A DNA stretch of 64,000 nt from Trichosphaerium sp. ATCC 40318 (GCA_038496445.1 JALMLS010000255.1:434001-498000); one strand, 5' to 3'. Counted from the first letter of the stretch, positions 33,879 to 45,502 are shown. Notes: a model not told the origin generated them from the letters alone. Made by a program: numbers and translations.

Positions 33879-34929
33879 ATGGAACAACACGGGAGTGACA
33901 TGTTGTCGACACTGCCAGACGAGTTGCTGTTCTTCCTGCTTTCGTTTTTAGACATCATTGGGTCTCTTGCCTTTACGTGCAAGAGGCTAAGAGCCGTGGC
34001 CAGGTGCTACAGTACGACCAGAACGAACAGTTGCAAGGTTTGCTCACTAATTTAGACCGGTCCATCACTATGAGAAGCGGTGTCCTAAATTACCCAGTAC
34101 TACACTGGGCTGTAGGTACGTGGCGCATACCCACAAATCGTTTTTGAAGCTCCTAACTTTTTGTAAAGACGTTTTACACATGGCAGAGGTTAGCCAAGAT
34201 AACCTCCTATGCATGTTGGAGAACATGTTCTGTGCCACAACGGCACAACCCAAAGATTGCTGGTTTGTTTGGCAAAGTACTCGCTTCATTTCTCGGAAGC
34301 TCATTCATTTGCGGTGCTTTATCCCAGGTGAACATTTCCCAGGCACGCCTCTTTGTTTGTTTTGTTTTTTTTTTGATTTTCGAAAACCGATTTTTACAAT
34401 CGTTTTTTTTTTTTTTGTTTTTTTTTTTTTGAGTAGTTGTATTCAAGGAATAATATTTTGCGTAGGCAATCGGTATTCAATCGCTACATACATCAAAATG
34501 TACAACGAAAGGTGTAAAATAGAGCGCGCCCGCGCGTTGTCACTCATGTATCTGGTTGAAAGACAAGGATTCCTTGTTTCATCAAGCGTAATGAACATGT
34601 GCACTATTGGCCCAATAGTATTGTACAGGACGAATGTGGTCCTTGGAGACCTATATGAGGCGTTAGTAGAGCTTGATAACCACATGTTTGAGCAATCATA
34701 CAATTGCTTTGAGGGTTTTTTTTTTAGAGTTGGTGAAACGTACACGTTGGGCGCTCTTGTACATGCTGATTACATCGTTGCAATCATGGACATGAATTAT
34801 TATCAAGAATATCTATGGGAAAACCGCCGATACCCATCTGAGATAGTTTCAAGACGTCAATTTGAGGAGACACTTTTGGTAAAATTTAAAAGATACCGGC
34901 CAGGTCGAGAAAAAAAAGACTCTGAATAA
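33879..34929 (+). CDS. F-box-type protein, possible frameshift
   Basis: ATG at 33879 gives MEQHGSDMLSTLPDELLFFL, then LSFLDIIGSLAFTCKRLRAV, a good F-box. Right after it the reading frame appears to change: the next coding block (VLQYDQNEQLQGLLTNLDRS, then SGVLNYPVLHWAV before a GTACGT donor) is in another frame without an evident intron between. Later exons are clear: DVLHMAEVSQDNLLCMLENM (34175-34330) and a long last exon with YIKMYNERCKIERARALSLM, LGDLYEALVELDNHMF and ENRRYPSEIVSRRQ to TAA 34927-34929. It may be functional with an unusual junction or a recently damaged gene. A fragment related to 33.98-34.12 kb recurs at 57.55-57.68 kb. Confidence 0.55.
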
Positions 34930-35075
34930 TAAAAGATTTAAGTTCTGTTTCGTTGGTTTTTTTCTTTGAGTAGTTTCCTATTACACATAGCAAATGCTCT
35001 CTAGTCTCATTGAATTTAAAGTCTTTAGAATTTGTTTGCCTGTTCTTGTCAACAACTTTATCTCACGTAAAACGT

Positions 35076-35420
35076 TTAAGTTGTTTTTACGTTCTCAACG
35101 AAATTGTTTACGAGGCTTTTTTTCTTTAGTGTTGTCTTGCTTGCTGATTTTCTCGCTGGTTTACTTGTCTTGCGCGCAGGCGCTTTCTTCTTTGAGCGCG
35201 TGGCGCGTTTTGTCGTTTTGGTTCATACACCTCTGACAGCTCTCAGAGCTATGCTCCAGGAATCTTCAATGCCACTATCTTCTGATTCTTCTTCGTCCCG
35301 CTTGCGCTATGCAAGATTAGTTACTTCTAGAGGAATGCTACAGGATATTGTTATGGACTCTACTTCCAAGTGGCAACGAGTAGTCCTTCTGAGCATGCCG
35401 AGGTGCCGGGCTGCTACCAT
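35076..35420 (-). CDS. Small basic three-exon protein
   Basis: The minus-strand ATG at 35420 reads MVAARHLGMLRRTTRCHLE; a 57-nt intron (GTAGAG...GCATAG, with ACTAAT branch site) removes an in-frame TAG; exon 2 is RKRDEEESEDSGIEDSWSIA then LRAVRG; a second short intron (starting GTATGA) removes an in-frame TGA; the last exon is Lys/Arg/Ser/Thr-rich (TSKPARKSASKTTLKKKSLV) and ends at TAA 35076-35078. All joins are in phase 0. The acidic-Ser patch followed by a basic tail suggests a nuclear or nucleic-acid-associated protein. No family recognised. Confidence 0.45.
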
Positions 35421-35774
35421 AGTCACGTGATCTATTCGGTTGTCTAAAGTAAATCGAGCATGCTCAAAACTGCTTGGCACTGACTACATAACGTATGAAT
35501 GCATCAAAGCAGTTTTTACACTGTTTGATGCCGCCTCAAGTAAAACAACATTTGGCTGAACCGTTTTCTTGCTGTTTATGGTGTTTTCGCCGTTTATGAT
35601 GTGGTAGAGCGTCAGAGATTGTTAATAACCAGTAGAATTGTTTGGGTACTTATTTAGGTAAAACGTCATCCAAAACAGACATAGCCAACACTAGGGTAAT
35701 GAATCCACATGAACGAACTTGCGTTAAGATCGTTGCTTGTATATTATTAAGTCAGTTTCTCGAAACTTGGCAAG
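35421..35774. promoter_or_regulatory. Divergent intergenic region with CACGTG element
   Basis: 354 nt between the start codons of the small basic protein (minus) and the sulfatase (plus). A GTCACGTGAT element begins at 35423, immediately upstream of the minus-strand ATG. The promoter role is inferred from position. Confidence 0.35.
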
Positions 35775-38228
35775 ATGAGAGCCGCTTTACTTCTTGCGCG
35801 TATGTATACAAAATTATGATATGTACGATTAACTGTTCGTAGTTTTTGTTTCATGTGCGCTACCCGCTGTAAACGCAGTCAAAAATGTTGTACTTATTGT
35901 ATCTGGTACGACCACGTGGTTAAAGCAATTTATAAATAAACGGTCTGTTTTCTAGATGACATGCGCCCAGAACTTAACAAGGCCTATGGAGCTAATTGGA
36001 TGTATACTCCTAACTTTGACAAACTAGCAGATGAAAGTTTGGTGTACGTAAAATGACCCAGAAAGTTCTTTTTTCGCATTGTTTTCTTCCCCTTTTTTCA
36101 TTCGAAGAGTTGTTTAACTTTTATATAGCTTTAACCGGGCTTATACTCAATTTGCTATTTGCTCTGCATCTAGGAATTCTTTTTTGTCAGGTAGACGACC
36201 AGATAGAACAAAAGTATGGAACTTTATCAATGGTACGAAAAAGAAATTCCAACAATATTTTTGCTAAGAAAGTTCGGACAGATTTTCGCCAAGCAGGTCC
36301 TGATTGGACTTCATTTCCTGAACATTTTAAAAAGAACGGATACACTACTCTAGGTTGTGGTAAAATATATCACCCAGGTCATCCTCCAAACAATGACGAA
36401 CCATTATCTTGGAGTCAAGATAAGCCGTGAGTATTTAGCAGCCACTACAACCTCTATAACTGATCTTAACTGTTTTGTGAAGTTACGGAAAACAAAGCCC
36501 TGATGGATGCAAGGGTACAAACATATCATTTTGTCAAGTAAACACACAGGAGAGAAACAAGTACGAAAAAAAAGAAGAAAAAAGCACATTCATTAATGTG
36601 ATTTTTTTTAGTCCTATATTTAACGATTATAAAATGGCCCAATGCGCAATATCAAACTTGGAGTACGCAGTGAAAAAGGTATTTTGCCATAACTATTATA
36701 ATCATCGGTGCTGATACTTATTAATGAAACAGGGCGATCCATTCTTTATTGCACTTGGTCTTCACTATCCACATCTCAACTGGCATGGTACACAACATTT
36801 TGTTTATTTCCAAGTTACATACAATACTTTGTTAGTTCCTACGTGGGCTGTGGACTACTATAAGAATGTAAAACCTCCAAAGTATCCTTACCCACCTAAA
36901 GAAATGCCGTTGATAGCTTTCACGGAGGAGGTGGACGGTAAAGAGTACTTGGGAGTTGAGTATGTTGATTCCAATACCAAACGAAGCTTACTGTTTGCTT
37001 TTAGGTACTTGAACGGGACCATTATACGATATCACGTTCCTAGTCCAGCCAATTGGACTTACATGCCTGATTGGTTTATGGAAGACCTTAGAAGAGGGTA
37101 TTACTCTGCTATATCTCTTAGCGATCATCACGCAGGATTAATGGTGCACAACAACGAATAAACAAAATTCTAACTCTTTTTTTAAAGTTAGCTGCAATTG
37201 ATAGACTTGGCATCGCTAATGATACTGTTGTTGTCTTCACTGCAGATCATGGATACCAGGTACTCTAGTCATTTATGTGCCCGATATTTAAAGAGTTGTT
37301 TAAAGCTCGGAGAACATGCTGAATGGGCAAAACATACGAACTTCGAATTGGCAACAAGAGTACCTATGATGATACGTGCACCTTGGCTTCCAAATTCTAT
37401 TGGAAAAAAAACGCAACATTTCTCCGAACTTCAAGATCTTTACAAGTACGAAAACATTATTTAATAGAATAATAATCATTACAACCGCTTATAATAAATA
37501 GGACTGTCTCTAAACTGGCTGGACTACCAGAACCAGAAAAGGGTACGACTTCTCGAAAACGTGTACTTTCCGCTTTTTTTCTTCTTTCTTTTCGGATCAG
37601 AAGCTGGGATTTTGTTTGATTTCTTTTTTGTGTTCTTATTGTCGCAACGTTTAATAACTAATATTGTCTAGGCGTTGAGGGAATGGATTTGTCGCCACTA
37701 CTAGATAATCCTTCTGGAAAGGCTATCAGAGAAGTAGCATTCTCTCAGTACTCTCGATGTCCAGAAAAAGATCAACCGTACGCCACAATCCTCTTTAATA
37801 GCAAGCTAATAATGTAGTGTTTACTATCACCCTAATTGTGAAGGTGTTGAAGCTAAAGATATCGGTGTGATGGGATACTCTGTACGTACTGATCAATGGC
37901 GTTACACAGAATGGTTCAAGTGGAACGGTACGCGGAAAAAAACTAAAACCAACACCTCTTGTGATTGTTATTTTCTCAAATGTCACTTTAAGGTACTGAG
38001 TTAAGAGCTGAATGGAGCGAACCATCTATTGGCGTCGAGTTTTATTCTCATGTTGGAGACCTTGGTACTGACTTCGATGCATTTGAGAATGAGAATGTTG
38101 CTTCTGATCCAAAGAATGCAAAGTTGATGGCTGTGCACAGAAATATTCTTCTGAAGCATTTCAAAGATGAAGAAGCAGAATCTTTCGGTGCTCTTGATGA
38201 TATTTTAACTTCAATGGATGGCAACTAA
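35775..38228 (+). CDS. Iduronate-2-sulfatase-like sulfatase
   Basis: Short N-terminal exon (MRAALLLAL, signal start) then VVLIVSDDMRPELNKAYG, the metal-binding DD motif. The next exons give FNRAYTQFAICSASRNSFLS followed by GRRPDRTKVWNF. This is the sulfatase signature, with the Cys that becomes formylglycine in C-S-A-S-R; the usual Pro of C-x-P-S-R is Ala here. Further blocks match iduronate-2-sulfatase: FPEHFKKNGYTTLGCGKIYH and PGHPP, DPFFIALGLHYPHLNWH, FTADHGYQ, and GEHAEWAKHTNFELATRVPM with the Lys and His of the active site. The protein ends DILTSMDGN at TAA 38226-38228. The enzyme would hydrolyse sulfate esters of sulfated polysaccharides in a lysosome-like compartment or extracellularly. 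It needs a formylglycine-generating enzyme encoded elsewhere. Exon joints are in phase through the catalytic region. Confidence 0.87.
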
Positions 38229-38680
38229 TTTTGCAATCTACCCAAATTAAACGGCTATTACTTCCAACCAAACAGTTTTATGGTTATTTTTTACTATTCA
38301 GTTTCTGTCCAAATTCAGCCACCTTTGTTTAGAATTTAATTCTCTAACGGGCATATTCTCAAACCTTGAGACTCAAATACGTACAACGCTCAGTTCAAAT
38401 GCCACTTTATGTTACCTTTAGCTAGTTTCACGCATTGAGAACCATTTCGGAAAAGTTGTTTCTTAACACGTGCAAACGATTACTACTTTCTGTTAAGCAC
38501 TAAAATATGCACTTTGAATCGTATATCAGTACATTTTTTTAGTCCCCGTTGCAGCGTGCAACACCATGTGTTCAACGGTGCCCAATATGGTCTTCCTGTA
38601 ATGCAGTTTAATCGTATTAGGTTCGGTGGTTGATGCACATAGCACAGTACATGAAAGCCGAGTTGCAGTAATTCCGCTTA
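38229..38680. other. Intergenic, about 450 nt
   Basis: AT-rich, no coding block seen. One ACACGTGC at about 38467. Confidence 0.35.
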
Positions 38681-38689
38681 TTGTGTACG

Positions 38690-39245
38690 TACAATATCTA
38701 TGGCTATATTATTTACGATGGTGCATCTTTCCGTGCATATTTAAAGATTAAGCAGTATCAGGGCATTAAATTGACGATAGTTGAAGGATGGAAAGCTTAC
38801 ATCGATGTATCCGAGAGGTTTGATGTGATCTCAAAGCAAATTCAGCTTTTCTCGATTTTCTTAATTGTACTTCAGGAGAGTGAAAGCTTCAAGCGGTAAC
38901 GTGTACATACACTTGACAGTTAAAGGTGCGAAAAAGTGACAACGGAATTAAACCACTTATATGTGAAATTACAGTTCAGGATGTCAGGGGTAAATGAGGG
39001 TATCAAAGCATTAAAAAGTTCATAGCAATGATATTAGTGTTACAAGTTACAGATGAGGTTTTCAAAGCTTTAAAAGGTAGTTGTAGCGTATCCTGATAAC
39101 TTCAGTTACAGATGAGGGTATTAAAAAGTGGTCACAATATCAGATAGGAAGCTGTATTCAGCGTAGATCTGGCTACTACTTCAGTGTATGGGTACATGTG
39201 TTTCGAAAAGCAAAGTGGTACGATGGCAAGAATTATTTAAGATAA
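38690..39245 (+). pseudogene. Degenerate leucine-rich-repeat-like gene
   Basis: Three imperfect DNA repeats of about 55-70 nt occur at about 38985-39150, each translating to the same motif: GVNEGIKALKS, QVTDEVFKALKG, SVTDEGIKKWSQY. The motif V-T-D-E-G-I-K-x-L is characteristic of LRRs of the AMN1/F-box type. Stops (TAG, TGA, TAG) lie between the units in the continuing frame and there is not enough space for introns. The final frame (QYQIGSCIQRRSGYYFSVWV) stays open to TAA 39243-39245, overlapping the end of the P450 gene by a few bases. Upstream, 38681-38899 is an open frame (YLKIKQYQGIKLTIVEGWKA) that may be its 5' part. Best read as an inactivated LRR gene. Confidence 0.5.
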
Positions 39246-41051
39246 TGAAACAAACTTATGAACCCTAAATACAGGTTCTTTCGAGTACTTTTTAACGATC
39301 CCAGAATCGAGTTTAACTGAGTTTGGTGTTTCAGTTTCTGTCCATTTGAATTTCTGAACAGAAGCAGCCACAACTTTGTATAGAACTGTCATCGCGATTC
39401 TCTCTCCAGGGCATCTTCTCAAACCTTGGCCGAATGGGTACACTCTTTGACTAGGCTTTTCCCATCGAGTTGGATCAAATACCATAGGTTGATCCCACAT
39501 GTCACTGTGACACTCTGCTTGATGCAAAAACAGTAAGATAGCCTTTGCTTATTGTTAAATCATTAATAGATTGGTAGCACTTACTCCCTTCGGTATTGTG
39601 TATCCTCCTATTTGAACGCTTTCTCTGGCTTGGTGCGGTGTGAGAAGGGGTACCACAGGCTTGATGCGAAAAAGTTCTTGGATAAAGTAGTGTAGATACG
39701 TGATTTCTTGTAAATCCTACACACATTACAACTTGAAAAGCCCTTTCAACAACTAACCTTGAGAGACATCAAGTCTATATTTTTATCTCCAATTGCAACT
39801 CTAAGTTTTTCTTGTATTCTTTGATGTTTTGCAAGCATTGCGAAAGCACTAAGGAAGTAGTCAATCCTCAAGAAATTTCTAACTAAAATGCACATGCGTT
39901 TGAAGTGTGTTGGAAGTTGTGTCAACGCCTGCAGCAACAAGCTCGTCCAGAAAACCAATGAGCTCTCCATCAGTGATATCAGGTATGGTTGTTAGCAATA
40001 CGTCAAGCCAATGTCTCGTTTTATTAGGAGAATAGGTAGAACGTGCTTCCTTAATAAACTTCCCAAAGATGAAGTCTCTTCTTGTCACAACACTTTCGAT
40101 TTCCTTTACCTGAAGAACCATGTTATTTAAAGCATTGTAGTCTATTGCACTTACCCTATTACTCTCCAGGAAAGATAACATTGGAAATATGTCGCGTAAG
40201 AATGGCTCATCAGCAATTTTTATGAGTTTTATTGTAACTCCAAAAATGCCAGCCATGTCTTTATCTTGATTATTGTATGACTTAACGTCAAGTAACAAAG
40301 ACGTTATTGTATTGACTGTGAAAGCGTATGAGATATCTTTAGCTGTAACTTGTTGTTTATCTTGGGAACGTTGATTGAAAGTTATGAAATTGTCTTTGAT
40401 TACATTGTTTAGAACTCTATTGACTTGCTGTGTAAACTGTTAGGAATGATTGTATCGTACAATTCTCACCTTCATTCCCTTTTGAGAAGTCAATTCATTC
40501 TTGAATAAAGTTCTGTACCGTGTGTGGTTTGCATTTAGATTAGATAGAACGCACCCTAGAAAGGATTTAGAAATTAAGACAACATACGTTTGTTTGTCAA
40601 ACCTCCTTTTGGATCAGTTCTGTATATCATCTGAAAAGCATAAAAGTCCTCCATAGGTCTATCTGAAAGAACTCGTCTGTGTTTTATTAGTGCTTCTTTA
40701 ACCAATGATCCAGAGAGAAACACAAGCTGAAAAGACTAAGTTAAAGAAATCATATGATACAAAAAAAACCAAAGGGATGCTACTTTTTTCGGTCCGAAGT
40801 CCATGCTGTAAATATCACCAAGCTTTTTTCCGTAGTATACAGCAGTGCTAGTACGTTTTAATATAAATGTATCGAAATTAATGTACTTACTCCACCATTC
40901 TCTTCGGATCTGACCAAAGATGAAGATGCCCAATTATTGGTAGGCTTATTGGACTTGGAGGCAGTTTGTCTAATCTTCGTCTAATGTTCTTGTACAAAGT
41001 AGACAACGCTATTGATACTATCACAGCCGAAAACAAAACTAACCCTATCAT
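39237..41051 (-). CDS. Cytochrome P450 monooxygenase
   Basis: ATG at 41051 gives an N-terminal membrane anchor (MIGLVLFSAVIVSIALSTLY), a basic stop-transfer and the Pro-rich hinge LPPSPISLPIIGHLHLW. Downstream: the I-helix LVAAGVDTTSNT with the oxygen-activating G-x-D-T-T; the K-helix ExxR in QELFRIKPVVPLL; the PERF-like FDPTRWEKPSQRVYP; and the heme loop FGQGLRRCPGERIAM, whose Cys is the heme thiolate ligand. The C-terminus is VFRVHKFVSLS with the stop at 39237-39239. About seven short introns interrupt it. The anchor places it on the ER membrane. The family (CYP2/CYP17-clan-like hinge and heme loop, or mitochondrial-like) cannot be settled by eye, nor can the substrate. All P450 signature elements are intact. 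Confidence 0.9.
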
Positions 41052-41260
41052 TACGTCCCTTTTCTGGACACGTGTATCGTTAAATAAACGTTTGAAAAAA
41101 TGGTTGATATCAGCATTTAGTTGTTAAAGTAAGGTTCATTGAATGTTCGGAGCCAGGAACAAAAGATAACTACTATGAGAGCTCAAAGATTAGAAAAGGA
41201 ATAAGCAAGTAATTGTAAATGCTACATTGTTGAATTGATGATAATCACGTGAAACAAGCA

Positions 41261-41578
41261 TGAATATTCTGGAAGATTATTAGAACATCAAGCCAAGGAA
41301 GTCGTTGTGTTAAATTGTCTGAAAAGAAAAAAAAGACAAAGAACAGGCTGGATAAATGTATCTATTCTACTTTGTAATTTGCTAGCAAGGAGAGGTATTT
41401 ACTACGATGCCACTCTTGCCTCTAGTCTCTCAAATTGTCTCGTCTTCAGGCGAAACTTTCTAAATGGGAAGAAAAAATTGCTCGTTTTTCACTTGAAACA
41501 GCATCAAACAGTGAAAAGTAAGTCATCAAAATTACTACCGCTGAGAAGTTTAAAGTACAAAGAGCAGTGCTTGCATAA
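41261..41578 (+). CDS. Small coiled-coil protein fragment or gene, unidentified
   Basis: A Lys/Glu-rich helical frame at about 41429-41519 (KLSRLQAKLSKWEEKIARFS then LETASNSEK) ends at a GTAAGT donor. After an AG at about 41530 the frame ITTAEKFKVQRAVLA continues to TAA 41576-41578. The upstream ATG at 41261 (MNILED) and short Lys-rich pieces at about 41300-41350 may be earlier exons. Weak but consistent coding signal; function unknown. Confidence 0.3.
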
Positions 41579-41690
41579 GGTAAGAAAAAACAGCAAGTAT
41601 TCTTACCTGGTATGATGAGGATGTACAACTATAACAAGTGCTATTTTAAGGACGACAAAGGGAACGCAAATAAAAGGTTGTGAAAAAAAT

Positions 41691-44105
41691 GTTTAATTTA
41701 TTTATCTATCTCTACACAATGGGATTGCCATTCTTTGACACTTGGTATTGGCACCAAAACAAATGTTTGGTGTGTGGGTTAAGTGATCAGGACACCATCT
41801 ACTTTGATGGACTGTACTGTTTAAAATAGAGAAAGTTGCAGTCAATACTTTGACATACCCATGACATTCAAAAGAGTCGTATTGGCTTTGAAGATGTTTA
41901 CTCACAACAATATTTAACATTTTCCTTCCTTCAACCGAGCAACCCCCCTCTCCAGAGGCACGGGAAACTCGAAACTTTAGAAGTGATTAAGTTCTAAAGT
42001 CCAGCCGCAGTGATTGAAAGAATTCCTACTGAAAAATACTGAAGCTCTTATATAGTGGCTTGCCTACCAACCCGTTACTCTTTGAAATTACAGGCATGAT
42101 TTCACAAGCAAGTGAAACCAAGTACTGAATTGCCCCTTTCCCTACACTTGCACAATAACATTTTAGATAACAATTGAATACACTACTCAGTGCCAACACA
42201 CTGTGGGTAATACGTTCGGTATGATACTTGGGAGTAACCCTGTTCTCTGTCAAACGTAACCGTATATATATGGTGCCCCAACTTTCATTGTGGTTGGATG
42301 TGAGTATATTCAGTGCCATCCCTCCAGGTACTTAAGAGTATTGTTCCCTTTAGAGGTAAAATGAGAGAATAAACACACTTGCACAATAACATTTTAGATA
42401 ACAATTGAATACACTACTCAGTGCCGACACACTGTGGGTAATACGTTCGGTATGATACTTGGGGGTAACCCTGTTCTCTGTCAAACGTAACCGTATATAT
42501 ATGGTGCCCCAACTTTCGTTGTGGTCGGATGTGTAGTATATTCAGTGCCATCCCTCCAAGGTACTTAAGAGTATTGTTCCCTTTGGAGGTAAAATGTATT
42601 GAATGTGTTTATTCTCTGCAACATACAAGGACTGAGCCCTTGTACATTGCTGTGCATGTCAATTCCTAAGGTGTAAGTTAGTTAACGATAAACTTATAAT
42701 CACGACTTTGAATACCTCAACTAGAATCTGTCTTGCCAAAATCTTGGTACCAACCTAAACATACCCCCCTTATCCCAAGTTTGCTCCACCTGTGTATTGA
42801 ACCAGAACTGGAAACACCATATCTACTTTCCTATAAAACATTGGTCAGTCATACATTTATGTGATTTTGTTGCCCACTGAGGGCTTCAATTACATACCTT
42901 TATAATACCACCCTTCTCTCCCTAATTGATGTACTTGGCTTGGGTGCCTTTCCATCAATTAGTTCTTGAGACACATCGATGTCTATCCCACAAGTACTTG
43001 GACATGTGCCTTTCCTTGTTGGGTAAAACTTGATGAGCTGCTGGATGACATGGCACCTCTTAGGGTACCTGCCAATTCATGATGAACCTATGACTCGATT
43101 AGCATTTCTACACTTCAAATGAGTGTTATAATGATAGAAGAGGACATATGTTAATACATACATAGATAGATAGTTGTCGCCCACTGTGGGCTTCAACTTC
43201 ATGACTGGAGGTCTCGATTAACATTTCTACGCCTCAAAATGTGCGTTATAATGATAGAAGAGAACCCATTCTCAGGGTGGACACAGCATTAAAGCTGTAG
43301 TACCACTCACTCAACAACCAATGAGTAGTGTCATTGATGGATGTACTAAGAGACAAGCTAAACTCGCCCTTTTCTATCCTTCACAAAGTGTTCTGTAGTT
43401 ACAGAGACACAATTGTATCACCTCAGACAGGAGGTGCTCGAGCCAGTCGATTACCACTGCCTATGCCATGTTTTTTACGCATTTTACATAGGTGGCTTAT
43501 GTGATAGAAGACCCAACTACAAGGGGTAAAGAGAAGCAACTTCTAGGGGCACACACTACACAAAATAATTTGTGTTTGGTATTTTTTTCTTTTTTTTTTT
43601 TTTGTGTGACTTGAAGTCTTTCTTCTTTTATGCTATATTAGGCTACACGGTTGTAAGACTGAACCTATTGAATGAAAATATCGAGTTTTCACGGCACATA
43701 CAATACCAATGTGACTCTCATAGCTCGCTGCATGCACGTCGTATTCTGTAGTTGGGTTTTAAAAAAACCAACACAACTTATTGGTTGTGCCTCTGTGCTT
43801 TGTGGTGCCTTTTGTGGTTGTACTTGCAAAAAGCAAGGGAGATTTTCTTCTCTGTCACAGACGCCCCTTACATACAACAAATTGGTGTTTTCGAGAGTCT
43901 ACTACTAGAACCGAGCATTCTTTATTTACTTTTAGAGTTTACACTTCACTGAAATATCTATTTTAAATACTCAAATATGGATAATGCACATTTCCAAAAC
44001 GCCACAAACCCTTGTGCTAGCTATTTTCGTGACTTGAGTACCGTTTCAGCGATGTTTTGGTTCGTAAAACGTGCAACTAAACGATAACTACTTTTTTCTG
44101 CTTGA
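41691..44105 (+). repeat. Dispersed element, copy 1 (2.4 kb)
   Basis: This stretch is nearly identical over its length to 55565-57465 in the same orientation. Shared landmarks include TTTATTTATCT...ACACAATGGGATTG at the left end, GCAACCCCCCTCTCCAGAGG, CCACTGCCTATGCCATGTTT, and GTACCGTTTCAGCGATGTTT near the right end. No long terminal direct or inverted repeats and no transposase or reverse transcriptase motif were seen. One minus-strand frame (41920-41702; MLNIVVSKHLQSQYDSFECH) is open in both copies, but 1-2-nt indels elsewhere break other frames. This copy carries about 520 nt that copy 2 lacks, including a tandem duplication at 42145-42604. Likely a non-autonomous mobile element or a segmental duplication. 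Confidence 0.85.
42145..42604 (+). repeat. Tandem duplication, two ~231-nt units inside the element
   Basis: Unit 1 begins at about 42145 (CACTTGCACAATAACATTTT) and unit 2 at about 42376 with the same start; both run through GTATGATACTTGGG and GTACTTAAGAGTATTGTTCC. Differences are a few substitutions and single-base indels. The whole segment is missing from the second element copy, so it was gained in copy 1 or lost from copy 2. Confidence 0.85.
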
Positions 44106-45077
44106 ATGCTCAAGAAAAACTATATTGCTTTGAAAACGTTACCGCATCGTGTAAAGAATAGATTCAAACGCTTTTTTGGTTGTTCACGGAATGCTCGAAA
44201 ATGAAAATTATGCCATAAAATTCAGAAACTGTGAACATAATCCTATTTTAAGCATTTGCTGTGTAACTGCAATCAAAACTATCACGTGAACAAAGCTAAA
44301 AATAGTGAAAAACTTCCGCCTTTGCTACCACCTGTGTAACGGAGAGGATATAACAAGAGGAATGGTATACGTAAGTTAAGTTTATACATATTAATAAGTT
44401 ATAGGTTGCTATATAGCAATACATCCCTCTCACAGAGCCATAGTCTCGGGTCATTAATTGAATATCTCCATGCTACAACCATACAAGAGCGCTTCTAAAT
44501 GGTAAAAACCTGTACATTAAGGCGTAGCATGATTCAACAGGGTCAAATGAAATGCCAACTGCTTCCCACTAAAAACACCACCCTTGGTACATAGTCTGTG
44601 GTATTCATTAAATTCATGAAGGTTCTCGTTGTTGTCATATTGAAAAATCAAGTGAGCTTTACTATAATTATTAACGTTGGGTTTGCTCAGCATATTTTGA
44701 TTGTAGTTGAGCCACATACTGTCTAATCATCACCAAGAAGGCAAGTGAATTTGTTCGTCACTTGTTTGAGGTAGTTTTATAAAACAATAGGGTCAAAAAA
44801 ACTGTCGTAAATCTTGAACACAATTAAAAGTTGCACTACCAATTTGCATTGTTTTCAAGGAACCCAAAACTAACTCTACTGACTTTACCTTTATGTTCTT
44901 TCAAACGTAAAGAACGATAATGAGCTCAAAGCGTATGAGATTGTAGCGTACTACGATTATGGATTAGGATGCTAATATCAGCTCTACACGAAAACTCCGT
45001 CATGAGCGCGATGTAGGTGAGGCTAAGTTGACTTATAATTATCGTTAGGATAGAGAGGATTTCAATAATGTTAGCCT
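44106..45077. other. Mostly non-coding, one short conserved-looking ORF
   Basis: About 970 nt between the repeat element and the next gene. The only coding-like stretch is on the minus strand, 44717-44517 (66 aa): HLIFQYDNNENLHEFNEYHR then LCTKGGVFSGKQLAFHLTLL. It has no recognised family and may be an exon or a relic. Confidence 0.35.
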
Positions 45078-45502
45078 TTGACTGTGAGAGTATACAGATA
45101 CAATGTGCACTCAAGAACAAATGATAGAAGGTTTATGCCCTTGATTAAGCATCAGTTTCCTAGATGTTACAAGGCGTATGATAAGAACGGTTACCCTTAT
45201 GAACGTGATTTTTATATCAAGGGAGAATCTGAAAGGAGTATGAGAAACAACAAGCTAGTCTACGAAAAAGCGAGGAAGTAATTACGAAACAAGACGATGA
45301 GATTAAGGAAAAAAAACAGAAAGAAGTCAAAAAGAAAAAAAAAGAAACAAAGAAAGTTGAAGACGATGACCTTGATTTGTCCTTTAGCTCCTCTGACGAT
45401 GATGATGACAGCTTATTAGTGCATCTTGGTGATTTAGACATAGATGAGTCCAAGGTAACAATGGACGATCTGGATGCTATGCTTGATGAAGCTCTGAAGT
45501 GA
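45078..45502 (+). CDS. 3' part of a gene with Lys-rich/acidic coiled-coil C-terminus
   Basis: From about 45236 a frame is open to TGA 45500-45502: EYEKQQASLRKSEEVITKQD, then a Lys-rich run (KEVKKKKKETKKVEDDD), an acidic-Ser stretch (LSFSSSDDDDDSLLVHLGDL) and MDDLDAMLDEALK. It starts just after an acceptor-like CTGAAAG. The preceding frame (45078-45235; DRRFMPLIKHQFPRCYKAYD) may be the upstream exon in another phase. The N-terminus is unresolved. The charged tail suggests a nuclear or cytosolic coiled-coil protein; I assign no function. Confidence 0.5.

Noticed and set aside
35104-35430. Plus-strand ORF at the sulfatase upstream region
   Set aside because: Shadow of the better-supported three-exon minus-strand gene at 35076-35420.
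41691-44105. LTR retrotransposon or TIR transposon
   Set aside because: No terminal direct or inverted repeats of useful length and no reverse transcriptase, integrase or transposase motif in either copy.
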